This document shows positions 26,511 through 36,076 of a stretch of 64,000 bases of DNA, piece by piece; position 1 is the first letter of the stretch; each line of letters begins with the position of its first letter. The stretch is taken from contig NZ_JACJVR010000068.1 in assembly GCF_014212175.1 (NCBI RefSeq), positions 34,522-98,521 on the forward strand. Direction: 5' to 3'. The stretch is from Cohnella xylanilytica (GTDB lineage Bacteria > Bacillota > Bacilli > Paenibacillales > Paenibacillaceae). Position numbers and translations under genes: made by a program. Below the pieces are notes generated by a model that made no database searches, was not told the DNA's origin, and saw only the letters and a program-made list of their open reading frames with translations.

Positions 26511-26561
26511 CGCAAAGGATCCATTCTCGCAAAGGATCCATTCTCGTAAAGGGTCCAATCT
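26511..26561 (+). repeat. Three tandem 17-bp repeats
   Basis: CGCAAAGGATCCATTCT occurs twice exactly and once with three changes, end to end, just upstream of the phosphoesterase start. It is in the expected 5' untranslated region. Confidence 0.9.
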
Positions 26562-26592
26562 ACGGAAGCTGCATGGGGAAGGGGGAACGGGG

Positions 26593-27531
26593 ATGGCCGA
26601 AGATTTGAAGCTTCGCGAGGACGGAACGTTCAAGATCGTCCAGTTCACCGACCTGCACTGGCAGAACGGCGAGAAGGCCGACCAATCCACCCGGGAGTGC
26701 ATGGAGCGGGTCCTGCAAGCCGAGAAGCCCGATCTCGTCGCGCTGACCGGAGACTTGATCTTCGGAGCCAAGTGCAAGGACCCGAGGCAATCGCTGCGCG
26801 AGGCGGTGCGGCCGCTGGAAGAGGCGGGCATCCCTTGGGCGGCGGTGTTCGGCAATCACGACGACGAAGGGAGCCTGAAGCGTCGCGAGCTTATGGACGC
26901 GCTGAGAGGCGGCCACCCGCATTGCCTGTCCGAGCCGGGCCCGGCCGACGTCGACGGCGTCGGCAACTTCGTCCGCGCCGTCGCGGATTCCGAAGGACGG
27001 GCGGCGTTCGCGCTCTTCTTCCTGGACAGCGGCGGCTATTCGCCGATTCCGTCCATCCCGGGCTACGACTGGATTCGCCGCAGCCAGATCGGTTGGTACC
27101 GGAGCGAAGCCCGCCGGCTGGAATTGGCCAACGGAGGGGCGCCGGTGCCGTCGCTGCTTTTTTTCCACATTCCGATTCCCGAGTACGAACAAGCTTGGAG
27201 AACCGTCACCTGCTACGGGCACCGGCACGAGCGCGTGTCCAGTCCGAACCTGAATTCCGGCTTGTTCGCGGAGCTGCTGGAAGCCGGCGGCGTCCTCGGG
27301 ACGTTCTGCGGGCACGACCACGTGAACGATTATTGGGGCGAGTTGGCCGGGATACGGCTCTGCTACGGGAGGGCGACGGGCTATCAGACCTACGGGAGGA
27401 AGAGCTATCCGAAAGGAGCCCGCGTCATCGAGCTGAAGCGGGGAGAGCGAGGGTTCGCGACGTGGATCCGGCTGGCGAACGGCGTCGTCCTCGATCGGCC
27501 CCGGGCGCACCGGCCGTCCCGGTGGTTCTAA
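26593..27531 (+). CDS. Calcineurin-like metallophosphoesterase (purple acid type)
   Basis: A 312-residue phosphoesterase with the dinuclear metal motifs in order: D-L-H in QFTDLHW (near residue 19), GDLIFG, GNHDDEG, and the late FFHIPIPEY and GHDHVNDYWG. It starts directly at the domain without signal peptide, so it is probably cytoplasmic. This layout fits the YkoQ/PhoD-like or plant purple-acid-phosphatase-like class found widely in Bacillales; the substrate is unknown. The ATG at 26593 follows AAGGGGGA. Upstream are three tandem 17-bp repeats that would lie in its leader. It is a single-gene unit ending at a bidirectional terminator. Confidence 0.9.
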   Translation: MAEDLKLREDGTFKIVQFTDLHWQNGEKADQSTRECMERVLQAEKPDLVALTGDLIFGAKCKDPRQSLREAVRPLEEAGIPWAAVFGNHDDEGSLKRRELMDALRGGHPHCLSEPGPADVDGVGNFVRAVADSEGRAAFALFFLDSGGYSPIPSIPGYDWIRRSQIGWYRSEARRLELANGGAPVPSLLFFHIPIPEYEQAWRTVTCYGHRHERVSSPNLNSGLFAELLEAGGVLGTFCGHDHVNDYWGELAGIRLCYGRATGYQTYGRKSYPKGARVIELKRGERGFATWIRLANGVVLDRPRAHRPSRWF

Positions 27532-27533
27532 AC

Positions 27534-27566
27534 GAAGAGGGCTCGGCATGGCGCCGGGCCCTCTTC
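27534..27566. terminator. Bidirectional terminator between convergent genes
   Basis: GAAGAGGGC pairs perfectly with GCCCTCTTC, with an inner CGGC/GCCG. It separates the phosphoesterase (plus) from the RCC1 gene (minus). Confidence 0.8.
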
Positions 27567-27573
27567 CTGATGG

Positions 27574-28767
27574 TCAAGCCGTCCAGCGGATCGGAGTCGG
27601 CTTGCCTATATATTCGTTGCCGAGCAGGCCGAGCCCGAGCTCGCCGTTGCCGACGCCGTAGGCGTAATCGTTGTCCCCCCACGTCCAGACGGTCCCGTCG
27701 GAGGTAAGGACGAGGCAGTGGGAGCGGAAGCTGTCGCGGGACGCTTCGATGTGAACGATCGTCCCCTTGATGCCCCGGATCTGAATCGGCTCGGGCGCCA
27801 CGTTCCCGGTATCCCTGTTCAGGTAGCTGTCGGGCGAGAGCCGCCCGTCGTCGTAATAGCCCCACGTCCACAGCGTGCCGTCGCTGCGCAGGGCGAGCGC
27901 GTGCGTCACTCCCGCGGAGAGCTGCTTGACGTCCCCGATGGCGAGCGTCTTCGGGTAGTTCTGGACCGGTTGCGCGCCGGGGCCGCTGTCGGTCATCATG
28001 AGCCCGAATTCGTTGCTGCCGCAGCCGAGCACCTCGCCGCTTCTCAGCACGAACAGCGCGTAGCGGTCGCCGGCGGATACGGCCTTCACGCCGGTCAGAG
28101 GCTTGCCGTTCTGCAGCGCGATCCGGCGCGGCGTCTCGATGACGGCCGGTCCCGGCTGCAGAGGCGTTCCCGCGTTCGAGCCCCAGCCCCACGGCGTCCC
28201 CGTCTTGTCCAGGGCGATCGTGAACCTGCCGCCGACCGAGATGGAGGCGATGGGCGGAAGTCCCTTGATCTTGCTCAGCCCCGCGCCGGGCTCGCTGCCG
28301 AGATGGCCGCCGGTCGGATCCCCGAATCCCCATACCGATCCGTCCTTCATGAGCACGATGCCGAAGCTCTTATGCCCGACGCCGATCTGGACGGCTCCCT
28401 TCGCGATCTGGAACGGTTCGGCCGGTCCGGCCAGAGCCTTCCCGCCCCGCGCGATCCGAGGCTCCCCCCAGACCCAGACGGTCCCGTCCTTCTTCAGCGC
28501 CATGGAGAAGCCGGAGCCGGCTTCGACATTCTTGACGTCCTTGATGCCGGGCACCCGATAGGGCGATGCGTGGACCTTGAGCGTAAGGTCGCCTAGCTCT
28601 CCGGAATCGTTCCTCCCCCATCCCCAGACGGTCCCGTCGGTCGCGACGGCGAGGCTGTGGTCCGGCCCCGAGGAGATGGACGCGATCTTGACCGTCTTGG
28701 CCGCCGAGGCGGCATAACCCGGTCCGATCAACAACAGAACGACAACGAGGCACAACGCCTTCTTCAT
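27574..28767 (-). CDS. Secreted RCC1-repeat beta-propeller protein
   Basis: A 397-residue protein with a cleavable signal peptide (MKKALCLVVVLLLIGPGYAASA) and seven RCC1-like repeats, each ending in a variant of LxxDGTVWxWG (for example SLAVATDGTVWGWG and ALALRSDGTLWTWG). Seven repeats make a closed seven-blade propeller, so it should be a complete fold. The chosen ATG follows GGAGGATCGCTCG; the upstream in-frame Met would destroy the signal peptide. RCC1 propellers bind proteins; in bacteria their extracellular roles are mostly unknown. No other domain or membrane anchor is present, so it is probably released or held in the wall. Confidence 0.87.
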   Translation of the reverse strand: MKKALCLVVVLLLIGPGYAASAAKTVKIASISSGPDHSLAVATDGTVWGWGRNDSGELGDLTLKVHASPYRVPGIKDVKNVEAGSGFSMALKKDGTVWVWGEPRIARGGKALAGPAEPFQIAKGAVQIGVGHKSFGIVLMKDGSVWGFGDPTGGHLGSEPGAGLSKIKGLPPIASISVGGRFTIALDKTGTPWGWGSNAGTPLQPGPAVIETPRRIALQNGKPLTGVKAVSAGDRYALFVLRSGEVLGCGSNEFGLMMTDSGPGAQPVQNYPKTLAIGDVKQLSAGVTHALALRSDGTLWTWGYYDDGRLSPDSYLNRDTGNVAPEPIQIRGIKGTIVHIEASRDSFRSHCLVLTSDGTVWTWGDNDYAYGVGNGELGLGLLGNEYIGKPTPIRWTA

Positions 28768-28883
28768 CGAGCGATCCTCCTGATGCATAACCAATATTGG
28801 AACGTTATTCCTATTAAAAAGGTTTTCGAGCCGTTTGTCCATCGACCTGACGTCCCAAGAGGGCGCGCCGGAAGACCGACGGC

Positions 28884-28915
28884 AAAAGGCCCGAAGGAGA
28901 AGTCTCCTTCGGGCC
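28884..28915 (-). terminator. Terminator of acnA
   Basis: A perfect 13-bp stem (GGCCCGAAGGAGA with its complement, 2-base loop) followed on the minus strand by TTTT. It lies 20 bases after the acnA stop codon. Confidence 0.9.
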
Positions 28916-28935
28916 CGTTGACTCGGGTGCCGGAC

Positions 28936-31644
28936 TTATTGCTGGGCGAGCATCTGACGGAGAACCGTCTGCAGGATGCCGCTGTTGCGGTAGTAGTCGA
29001 CGTCGACCATCGAATCGAGGCGGACGATGACCGGGAATTCGAAGGTCGTGCCGTCTTCGCGCTTGGCGGTGACGTTAACCGTCTGACCCGGCTGCACGTC
29101 GTTGCTCAGGCCGGTGATCTCGAACGTCTCGCGTCCGGTGATGCCGAGCGTCTTCCAGCTCTGGCCCGGTTGGAATTGCAGCGGCAGAACGCCCATGCCG
29201 ACCAGGTTGGAGCGGTGGATCCGCTCGAAGCTCTCGGCGATGACCGCCTTGACGCCGAGCAGGTACGTGCCCTTGGCCGCCCAGTCGCGGGAGGAGCCGG
29301 TGCCGTATTCCTTGCCGGCGATGACGACGAGGTTCGTCTTGCTCTTCTGATACTTCATCGAAGCGTCGTAGATGGACATCACTTCGTCGGTCGGCAGGTA
29401 CGTCGTGACGCCGCCTTCCGTGCCCGGAGCCACTTGGTTGCGGATGCGGATGTTGGCGAACGTGCCGCGCATCATGACCTCGTGGTGTCCGCGGCGGGAA
29501 CCGTACGAGTTGAAGTCCTTCTTGTCGACGCCGTGCTCAAGCAGGTATTTGCCCGCAGGGCTGTCGACCTTGATGTTGCCGGCCGGCGAGATGTGGTCCG
29601 TCGTGACGGAATCGCCCATCAGAGCGAGAACGCGCGCGCTCTTGATGTCGGAGATGTCGCCCGGCTCGGAGCCCAGGTCGGTGAAGAACGGCGGGTTCGC
29701 GATGTACGTGGACTTCGGATCCCACTCGTACAGCTCGCCCTTCGGCACCGGAATCTGGTTCCACTGCTCGTTCTGCGTAAAGACGTTCTCGTACTTGGCG
29801 CGGAACATCTCGGGGTTCAGGGAGTGGCGAACCGCTTCCTGAATCTCCTCGTTGGTCGGCCAAATATCCTTCAGGTAGACCGGCTCGTTCTTGCTGTCGT
29901 AGCCGATCGGCTCGTTCGCCAGGTCGATGTTGACCGTGCCGGCGAGCGCGTAAGCGACGACGAGCGGCGGCGAAGCCAGGTAGTTCGCCTTCACTTGCGC
30001 GTGAACGCGGCCTTCGAAGTTCCGGTTGCCGGAGAGAACCGCGGCGACCGTCAGGTCGTTCTCGGCGATCGCTTCGCTCACTTCGTCCGGCAGCGGGCCG
30101 GAGTTGCCGATACAGGTCGCGCAGCCGTAGCCGGCGACGTAGAAGCCGAGCTTCTCGAGGTAAGGCAGAAGTCCCGCCTTCGTCAAGTAATCGGTGACGA
30201 CGAGCGAACCCGGAGTCAGCGAGCTCTTGACGTAAGCCGGCTTCGTCAGGCCGCGCTCGACCGCCTTCTTCGCGACGAGGCCCGCGCCCAGCATAACGCT
30301 CGGGTTGGACGTGTTCGTACAGCTCGTGATCGCGGCGATGACGACGGCGCCGGTCGTCAGCTTGCTGACTTGGCCGTTCTTGTGCTTCACTTCGGCCGTC
30401 GCGGCGATCTTCTCGTCGGACAGGCCGTAGCCGCCCTTGTCGATCGGCGTGCGGATGATGTCGTTGAACTCTTGCTTCATCGAAGTGAGCTCGACGCGGT
30501 CTTGCGGACGCTTCGGACCGGCCAGGCTCGGCACGATCGTGGACAGGTCAAGCTCCAGGATGTCGGAGAACACCGGATCCGGGGTGTCGTCCGTGCGGAA
30601 CATGCCTTGCGCCTTGTAATAAGCTTCGACGAGCTCGATCTGCTTCTCGTCGCGGCCGGTCAGGCGCATGTAGTTCAGCGTCTCGGAGTCGACCGGGAAG
30701 AAGCCGATCGTCGCGCCGTATTCCGGAGCCATGTTGGCGACGGTCGCGCGGTCCGCGAGGCTGATGTTGGACAAGCCGGAGCCGAAGAACTCGACGAACT
30801 TGCCGACGACGCCCTTCTTCCGGAGAATCTGCGTAACGGTCAGCGCGAGGTCGGTCGCCGTCGCGCCTTCGGCCAGGCGGCCGGTCAGGCGGAAGCCGAT
30901 GACTTCCGGCATGACGAAGTACAGCGGCTGGCCGAGCATGCCGGCTTCGGCTTCGATGCCGCCGACGCCCCAGCCTACGACGCCCAGGCCGTTGATCATC
31001 GTCGTATGGGAGTCCGTGCCGACGAGGGAGTCCGGGTACACTTCGGTGACGCCGTCCTTCGTCTTCTTCGCGGCGACGGAGGCCAGATATTCCAGGTTGA
31101 CCTGGTGAACGATACCGGTCGCCGGCGGAACGGCGCGGAAGTTATCGAACGCCGTCTGCGCCCAGCGCAGGAAGCGGTAGCGTTCTTCGTTGCGCTCGAA
31201 TTCGACGTCCATGTTGTACTTCAGGGCGTCGGCGGTGCCGAACGCGTCGACCATGACGGAGTGGTCGATGACGAGATCGACCGGCACGAGCGGATTGATG
31301 CGCTTCGGATCGCCGCCGGCCTTCTTCACGGTCTCGCGCATGGCGGCCAGGTCGACGACGACCGGAACGCCGGTGAAGTCCTGCAGCACGATGCGCGCCG
31401 GAATGAACGGAATCTCCTTGTCTTCGCGGCCGTTCGCCCAGTTGGCGAGCTGCTTCACGTGCTCCAGGGTGATGGCGCGTCCGTCGAATTGGCGGATGGC
31501 GGCTTCAAGCAGAACCTTGATCGAGAACGGCAGCTTGGATACGGGACCCAAGCCTTGCTCTTCCAGCCCTTGCAGATTGTAGATCCGGTACGATTGGCCG
31601 GACACCTGCAGGTCGGACTGAACCTGATAAGGCAGGTTGGACAA
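28936..31644 (-). CDS. acnA: Aconitate hydratase AcnA
   Basis: TCA-cycle aconitase of 902 residues, converting citrate to isocitrate through a [4Fe-4S] cluster. Family blocks are clear: [14 protein letters not shown] preceded by [33 protein letters not shown], the first cluster Cys in [14 protein letters not shown], the other two in [13 protein letters not shown], and the C-terminal swivel domain [16 protein letters not shown]. It starts with TTG at 31644, with GGGAGG 9-10 bases upstream; this rare start may lower expression. Bacillus aconitase can also act as an iron-responsive RNA-binding protein. It is monocistronic with its own terminator. Its promoter carries the same dyad as the iclR promoter. 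Confidence 0.97.
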   Translation of the reverse strand: MSNLPYQVQSDLQVSGQSYRIYNLQGLEEQGLGPVSKLPFSIKVLLEAAIRQFDGRAITLEHVKQLANWANGREDKEIPFIPARIVLQDFTGVPVVVDLAAMRETVKKAGGDPKRINPLVPVDLVIDHSVMVDAFGTADALKYNMDVEFERNEERYRFLRWAQTAFDNFRAVPPATGIVHQVNLEYLASVAAKKTKDGVTEVYPDSLVGTDSHTTMINGLGVVGWGVGGIEAEAGMLGQPLYFVMPEVIGFRLTGRLAEGATATDLALTVTQILRKKGVVGKFVEFFGSGLSNISLADRATVANMAPEYGATIGFFPVDSETLNYMRLTGRDEKQIELVEAYYKAQGMFRTDDTPDPVFSDILELDLSTIVPSLAGPKRPQDRVELTSMKQEFNDIIRTPIDKGGYGLSDEKIAATAEVKHKNGQVSKLTTGAVVIAAITSCTNTSNPSVMLGAGLVAKKAVERGLTKPAYVKSSLTPGSLVVTDYLTKAGLLPYLEKLGFYVAGYGCATCIGNSGPLPDEVSEAIAENDLTVAAVLSGNRNFEGRVHAQVKANYLASPPLVVAYALAGTVNIDLANEPIGYDSKNEPVYLKDIWPTNEEIQEAVRHSLNPEMFRAKYENVFTQNEQWNQIPVPKGELYEWDPKSTYIANPPFFTDLGSEPGDISDIKSARVLALMGDSVTTDHISPAGNIKVDSPAGKYLLEHGVDKKDFNSYGSRRGHHEVMMRGTFANIRIRNQVAPGTEGGVTTYLPTDEVMSIYDASMKYQKSKTNLVVIAGKEYGTGSSRDWAAKGTYLLGVKAVIAESFERIHRSNLVGMGVLPLQFQPGQSWKTLGITGRETFEITGLSNDVQPGQTVNVTAKREDGTTFEFPVIVRLDSMVDVDYYRNSGILQTVLRQMLAQQ

Positions 31645-31663
31645 AACAATCAGCCTCCCGGTG

Positions 31664-31738
31664 GAGTTTCATACAGTGAAACTCGATTTCAAAAATAACC
31701 TTCAAATTAAGTATACCGTTTGACGCCTCCCCCGTAAA
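31664..31738 (-). promoter_or_regulatory. acnA promoter with IclR-type dyad
   Basis: On the minus strand -35 TTTACG (31738-31733), 17-bp spacer, -10 TATACT (31715-31710). The perfect dyad GAGTTTCA-N5-TGAAACTC (31684-31664) lies downstream of the expected start, before the ribosome site. Core and spacing are the same as in the iclR promoter. Positions 31740-31989 hold nothing else I can identify. Confidence 0.65.
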
Positions 31739-31989
31739 GACGAATTTCGCCTTCCCGGCGCGGAAATAGAAGGCATTCACCGAATCGACATGCCTTCCGT
31801 AGGATGCCACTTCCCGCCCGGCCTTCATCCGCGCGCGAGAGGGAAATCGGCGATTCCGTCCCTTCCGGTCCGGAACGCCATAAGCGCGTCGTTCCTGGAG
31901 CGGATCGCGCAGAAGCGCGTTCTTCCGGACGCGAATCGCGCATAGGATGGTAGCGACGCTATCTGCGCCATGCGGAAGGGGGAAGTCCG

Positions 31990-33066
31990 GTGCCGGATCG
32001 GGAGAGCGGTTGGCAACAAGCGCTGGTGGATTACGTGAACGCGGTGAACGAGGACGGGCTCGGCGGCCGGGACGGTTCGTTCCGGAGAGTGCCCGACGCC
32101 GAGCACCGGGCCCGTCTCGTCCGCAGGTTCTTTACGGCCCGGGGCGACGGCACCGCCCGGCGGAAGCCCGTGCGCAGCGAGATCCGCGCGAGGCTGCTCA
32201 GCCAGGCGGAGCGGGCATCCGAGGCGCTCTGCGACGTGCAGATTCACCTGCTGCGCTCCTTCGAGCAGGGGAACCTTCCCTGGGTCGAGGAGAGATTGGA
32301 CCGGGAGCGCATCCGGTTCATTCAGGCGGGCGGCCGCTGGCGCATCGACCGGATCGAGCCGCTTCAGTCGGAGCATCGCGCAGACGCCTGGCTCGGCGAA
32401 GGAAGCCCGGACGGGGGCGCCTGGCACGAACGGACGGTCGTTCCGTCCGTCCCCTACTTGAATCCGGCCGCGACGACGGCCTTCAAGTCGAGGGTGCTGG
32501 CCGGACAAGGGACGGCCGGCGGCTGGTGGGGAGACGCGCACGATCCGTCGCGCCGGGGCAGCCGCTACCGGCGGGAGGACGCCGTCGCCTATGCCGAAGC
32601 GTGGTGGGACCGCTACAATCCCGAATACGAGGGATTCGAAGTGAACTGCACGAACTACGTCTCCCAGTGCATCTTTGCAGGGGGAGCGCCGATGAACTAT
32701 ACTGGGAGAAGAGAATCGGGCTGGTGGTACAAGGGGCGGGCGAACGGCCAGGAGCTGTGGAGCTACAGCTGGGCCGTGGCGCACAGCCTGCAGCAGTACC
32801 TGTCGCAGCCGCGTTCGTATGGCTTGCGGGCGGAGGAGGTCGAATCCCCGAAGCAGCTCATGCCGGGGGACGTCATCTGCTACGACTGGGACGGCAACGG
32901 CCGGTTCCAGCACAATACGATCGTGACCGCGTTCACGCCCGACGGCATGCCGCTCGTGAACGCCAATACGGTCAGCAGCCGCCGCCGCTACTGGGATTAC
33001 CGCGATTCGTACGCCTGGACCGAACAGACCCGATACCGCTTTTTCCATATCGTCGACGAATTCTAG
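31990..33066 (+). CDS. Amidase-domain protein (putative cysteine amidase)
   Basis: A 358-residue protein whose C-terminal part (about 190-358) is an amidase_6-type papain-like domain. Evidence is [24 protein letters not shown], the catalytic-Cys segment [14 protein letters not shown] and the His in [10 protein letters not shown]. The N-terminal 150 residues are charged and helical with no known domain. No signal peptide is visible, which is unusual for enzymes thought to act on cell-wall peptides; the secretion route, if any, is unclear. Translation starts at GTG 31990 behind GGAAGGGGGAAG. It precedes ddl by 46 bases, so a wall-related role is plausible. Confidence 0.85.
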   Translation: MPDRESGWQQALVDYVNAVNEDGLGGRDGSFRRVPDAEHRARLVRRFFTARGDGTARRKPVRSEIRARLLSQAERASEALCDVQIHLLRSFEQGNLPWVEERLDRERIRFIQAGGRWRIDRIEPLQSEHRADAWLGEGSPDGGAWHERTVVPSVPYLNPAATTAFKSRVLAGQGTAGGWWGDAHDPSRRGSRYRREDAVAYAEAWWDRYNPEYEGFEVNCTNYVSQCIFAGGAPMNYTGRRESGWWYKGRANGQELWSYSWAVAHSLQQYLSQPRSYGLRAEEVESPKQLMPGDVICYDWDGNGRFQHNTIVTAFTPDGMPLVNANTVSSRRRYWDYRDSYAWTEQTRYRFFHIVDEF

Positions 33067-33111
33067 GCAAGGACTCATCCAAGACTTATTCAGCCGGACC
33101 GGAGGATACCC

Positions 33112-34263
33112 ATGGGACATAAGGTGCGCGTCGGCCTCGTCTACGGCGGACGCTCGGGAGAGCACGAAGTATCGCTGCAGACGGCTCTAGCCGTGCTTAA
33201 GGCATTCGATTACGACAAATACGAACTGATTCCGTTCTATATAACGAAGACCGGCCAATGGCGCTCGGGCCCGCTGCTTCAGGCGCCTCCGGCGGCCGTC
33301 GCGGAGCTTCAATTCGAAGGCCGGCCGGAACCTTCCGACTCCGATGGCGTGCAGCTTCAAGCCCAGGCGCTTCTGCCGGTCATCCAGGGGATGTCGGAGA
33401 GCGTGCTGGCCGCGAAGGGAGCGCCGGCGGACGACAGACCGATCGACGTCATGTTCCCGCTGCTGCACGGCACCTTCGGCGAAGACGGCACGATTCAAGG
33501 ATTGTTCGAGATGGCGGGCCTTCCGTACGTCGGAGCGGGCGTTCTCGCTTCCGCGGTCGGCATGGACAAAGCCGCCATGAAGACGATGTTCGCCCAGGCC
33601 GGCCTGCCGCAGGTCGGCTATCGTTACTTCACGCGGTTCCAATGGAATCGCGGACGGGAATTCGAGCTGGCGGGCATCGAGGAGTCGCTCGGCTACCCGT
33701 GCTTCGTCAAGCCGGCCAACCTCGGCTCGAGCGTCGGGGTGTCCAAGGCGCGCAACCGGGAGGAGCTGGTCGCCGCCATCGAGGAAGCGCTGCGTTACGA
33801 CCGGAAGGTGATCGTCGAGGAGTTCGTCGACGCGCGCGAGATCGAAGTGAGCGTGCTCGGCAACGACGAGCCCCGCGCTTCCGTTCCCGGCGAGATCGTC
33901 AGCTCGAACGAATTCTACGACTACAAGGCCAAGTATATCGACGGCAAGTCGGTCATGGTCATCCCGGCGGAGATTCCGCCGGAGACGGCGCAGGCGATCC
34001 GCGAGATGGCCGTCCGCGCCTTCCTCGCGATCGACGGCTCCGGCTTGTGCCGGGCGGACTTCTTCCTGCGGCGCAGCGACGGGGCGGTGTTCATCAACGA
34101 AGTGAACACGATGCCGGGCTTCACCCCGTTCAGCATGTATCCGCTCATGTGGAAGGAGACGGGAGTCTCTTACCGCGAGCTGCTCGATACGCTGATCCGG
34201 CTGGGGATCGAACGCTACGAGGAGAAGCAGGCGATCGATTACGGCGGCGGAGCGGCGGAATAA
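33112..34263 (+). CDS. ddl: D-alanine--D-alanine ligase
   Basis: ATP-grasp ligase that makes the D-Ala-D-Ala dipeptide for peptidoglycan, 383 residues. Signature blocks are YGGRSGEHEVSLQTA, HGTFGEDGTIQGLFE, the omega-loop EFYDYKAKY that marks true D-Ala-D-Ala ligases rather than D-lactate ligases, and the metal-binding NEVNTMPGFTPFSMYP. The ATG at 33112 has GGAGG nine bases upstream. It follows the amidase gene and ends at a strong terminator. The alanine racemase and MurF genes are not in the window. Confidence 0.96.
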   Translation: MGHKVRVGLVYGGRSGEHEVSLQTALAVLKAFDYDKYELIPFYITKTGQWRSGPLLQAPPAAVAELQFEGRPEPSDSDGVQLQAQALLPVIQGMSESVLAAKGAPADDRPIDVMFPLLHGTFGEDGTIQGLFEMAGLPYVGAGVLASAVGMDKAAMKTMFAQAGLPQVGYRYFTRFQWNRGREFELAGIEESLGYPCFVKPANLGSSVGVSKARNREELVAAIEEALRYDRKVIVEEFVDAREIEVSVLGNDEPRASVPGEIVSSNEFYDYKAKYIDGKSVMVIPAEIPPETAQAIREMAVRAFLAIDGSGLCRADFFLRRSDGAVFINEVNTMPGFTPFSMYPLMWKETGVSYRELLDTLIRLGIERYEEKQAIDYGGGAAE

Positions 34264-34393
34264 GGCGCAGGCCGCAGCGGTACGCCGTGAGCCGATAGGC
34301 TCCATGCAAGTCGACTTTACGCATCGCGCCAAGCGCTGACGCCTTCGCCTTGCGCACTAAGAATAACCGCCCTGGCGGGCGCCGCGGATCGGC

Positions 34394-34438
34394 GCCTCCC
34401 GTACCGGCCCGGCCGGCGCGGGAGGCCCGATCTCTTTT
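34394..34438 (+). terminator. Terminator of ddl
   Basis: GCCTCCCG and CCGGCC pair with GGCCGG and CGGGAGGC across a two-base mismatch, followed by TCTCTTTT. The space from 34264 to 34393 holds nothing else I recognise. Confidence 0.8.
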
Positions 34439-34503
34439 ATGGCCGCGGACGGATAACGGGCCGCTCGCTCTCCGCTGCCTTTCCATCGCCCGCCGGCTCG
34501 GTT

Positions 34504-34525
34504 TATAATAATCGCAAAACGCGAT
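34504..34525 (+). promoter_or_regulatory. -10 element and dyad before the small conserved gene
   Basis: TATAAT (34504-34509) with a weak TTCCAT 17 bp upstream. A perfect ATCGC-AAAAC-GCGAT inverted repeat (34511-34525) sits at the expected transcription start, just before the ribosome site. Confidence 0.45.
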
Positions 34526-34538
34526 CGGAGGAATGTCC

Positions 34539-34862
34539 ATGGGGTTCCAGACCGAATTCAATTCCGTATGCAAGTTCAAGTCGGAGCAAGAGCTGTACGA
34601 GCTGCTTGAATACGGGCGGGGCAAGATGGTCAAGAAGCAATTCCGCGTCTTCCCGACCGGACAGAAGGTCATCGCCTACTCTCCCGACAACCAGGCCGTG
34701 GCGATCGTCCGCATTCTGGCTTCCATCGCGGAGATCAACTTCCAGGGCGAAGAAGTGACGGAAGTGGAGATGGAGCTGGTGCGGCGCCTGACCGAAGAAG
34801 AATCGCGGGTGCAGACGGCTCTCGCGCACGAGATGTTCTTCGGCGAGCATTCCGGCGGCTGA
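34539..34862 (+). CDS. Small conserved protein of unknown function
   Basis: A 107-residue soluble protein beginning MGFQTEFNSVCKFKSEQELYELLEYG. The ATG at 34539 has CGGAGG nine bases upstream; the ATG two codons earlier is too close to it. The sequence has regular beta strands (QKVIAYSPDNQAVAIVRILASIAEINFQGEEVTEVEMELVRRL) and a helical C-terminus. I believe similar proteins occur in other Paenibacillaceae, but I cannot name a family or function. It has its own promoter with a dyad at the start site, so it is probably regulated. Confidence 0.7.
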   Translation: MGFQTEFNSVCKFKSEQELYELLEYGRGKMVKKQFRVFPTGQKVIAYSPDNQAVAIVRILASIAEINFQGEEVTEVEMELVRRLTEEESRVQTALAHEMFFGEHSGG

Positions 34863-34920
34863 TCGGGCCGGGAATGGGCACACTCTTGGTAACGCGAGAA
34901 GCGACGGGAGCGTGCCTGCC

Positions 34921-35916
34921 TTGATCGTAAGATTCGGATTTGTCGCGATGTCGGTTCAGCTCGAGAACGCATCCCCGTCCCGGACGATGACGATGGCGAA
35001 CTTCGCCAAGCTCGCCGACCGCGAGGCGGGGTTGCGCCGTTTGGAGCGGCTGGCGGAGGAGAATCTCCGCAATACGCTTCGCCTGCTCAAGCATTGCAAA
35101 TATATGGACGTGAAGGTGTACCGCCTGACGTCCAAGCTCATTCCCCTCGCCACGCACGAGGACTTGGCGGATTGGGACCCGTACGCGGCTCTGGCCCCGG
35201 CGTTCGCCGAGACGGGAGCCTTCGCGCGGGAGGCCGGCATTCGCCTCTCGTTCCATCCCGACCACTTCACCGTGCTGAGCACGCCCCGAGAGGACGTGCG
35301 GGCCAAGTCGGTCAAGGATCTTCGGCACCACGTCCGCATGCTGGAGCTGATGGGGCTCGACGAACGCGCCATGTGCAACATCCACGTCGGGGGCAGCTAC
35401 GGGGACAAGAAGGCGGCGGCCGGGCGCTTCCTGCGCAACTTCGCGGCTCTGGACGAGGCGATCCGGCGAAGGCTGACGTTGGAGAACGACGACAAGACGT
35501 TCACCGCCTCCGAGACGCTGGCCGTCTGCGAGGAGGCCGGGGCGCCGATGGTGCTGGACATCCATCATCATGCGGTCAATAACGAGGGGGACAAGGCGGA
35601 AGAGCTGTGGCCGCGCATCCGCGCGACCTGGGAGAGGCGGGAGCGGTCCGGCTTGCCTCCGCTGCCGCCGAAGATACACGCCTCCAGCCCCAAGAGCGCG
35701 AGCGACCCGAGAGGGCACGCCGATTACGTCGAGCCCGGGCCGCTGCTCGCCTTCCTGAAGAGCGTCGCGGGCGAGACGCCGGCGCTCGACGTCATGATCG
35801 AAGCGAAGCGGAAGGACGAATCGCTGCTCCGCTTGATGGACGACCTGCGGGCGGCGCAGGCGGCCGGCGAGCCGGTGCGGGTTCTGGACGGGGCGAGCGC
35901 CGAGGTGCTGGCATGA
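34921..35916 (+). CDS. uvsE: UV DNA damage endonuclease UvsE
   Basis: TIM-barrel endonuclease that nicks DNA 5' of UV photoproducts, an alternative to UvrABC repair. The protein begins IVRFGFVAMSVQLENASPS, typical of UVDE, and carries the metal-binding blocks RLSFHPDHF, CNIHVGGSYGDK, TLENDDKTF and LDIHHH. It starts at TTG 34921, with GGGAG about ten bases upstream; a GTG at 34912 is too near that site. Length (331 aa) is normal. Its presence matters because the UvrA-like gene at the left edge of the window is broken; whether the main uvrA is intact elsewhere cannot be seen. Confidence 0.95.
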   Translation: MIVRFGFVAMSVQLENASPSRTMTMANFAKLADREAGLRRLERLAEENLRNTLRLLKHCKYMDVKVYRLTSKLIPLATHEDLADWDPYAALAPAFAETGAFAREAGIRLSFHPDHFTVLSTPREDVRAKSVKDLRHHVRMLELMGLDERAMCNIHVGGSYGDKKAAAGRFLRNFAALDEAIRRRLTLENDDKTFTASETLAVCEEAGAPMVLDIHHHAVNNEGDKAEELWPRIRATWERRERSGLPPLPPKIHASSPKSASDPRGHADYVEPGPLLAFLKSVAGETPALDVMIEAKRKDESLLRLMDDLRAAQAAGEPVRVLDGASAEVLA

Positions 35917-36076
35917 ACGGGGGCGGCGCGCGTCCGGCGAAGCGAATGGCTGGTCGGGCGCGCGGCTTTTTTCGTTTTTCCGAAGAAAAGTTTGCGGATG
36001 GATCGGGCGCGCCGCCCGGCCGTCTGGTACAATAACGGTATACTCGCATATCGGTTCATAAAGGGATGATGGAGGC

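Noticed and set aside
28657..31698. Plus-strand open frame of about 1000 codons opposite acnA
   Set aside because: Antisense shadow of aconitase; low-complexity product, no ribosome site.
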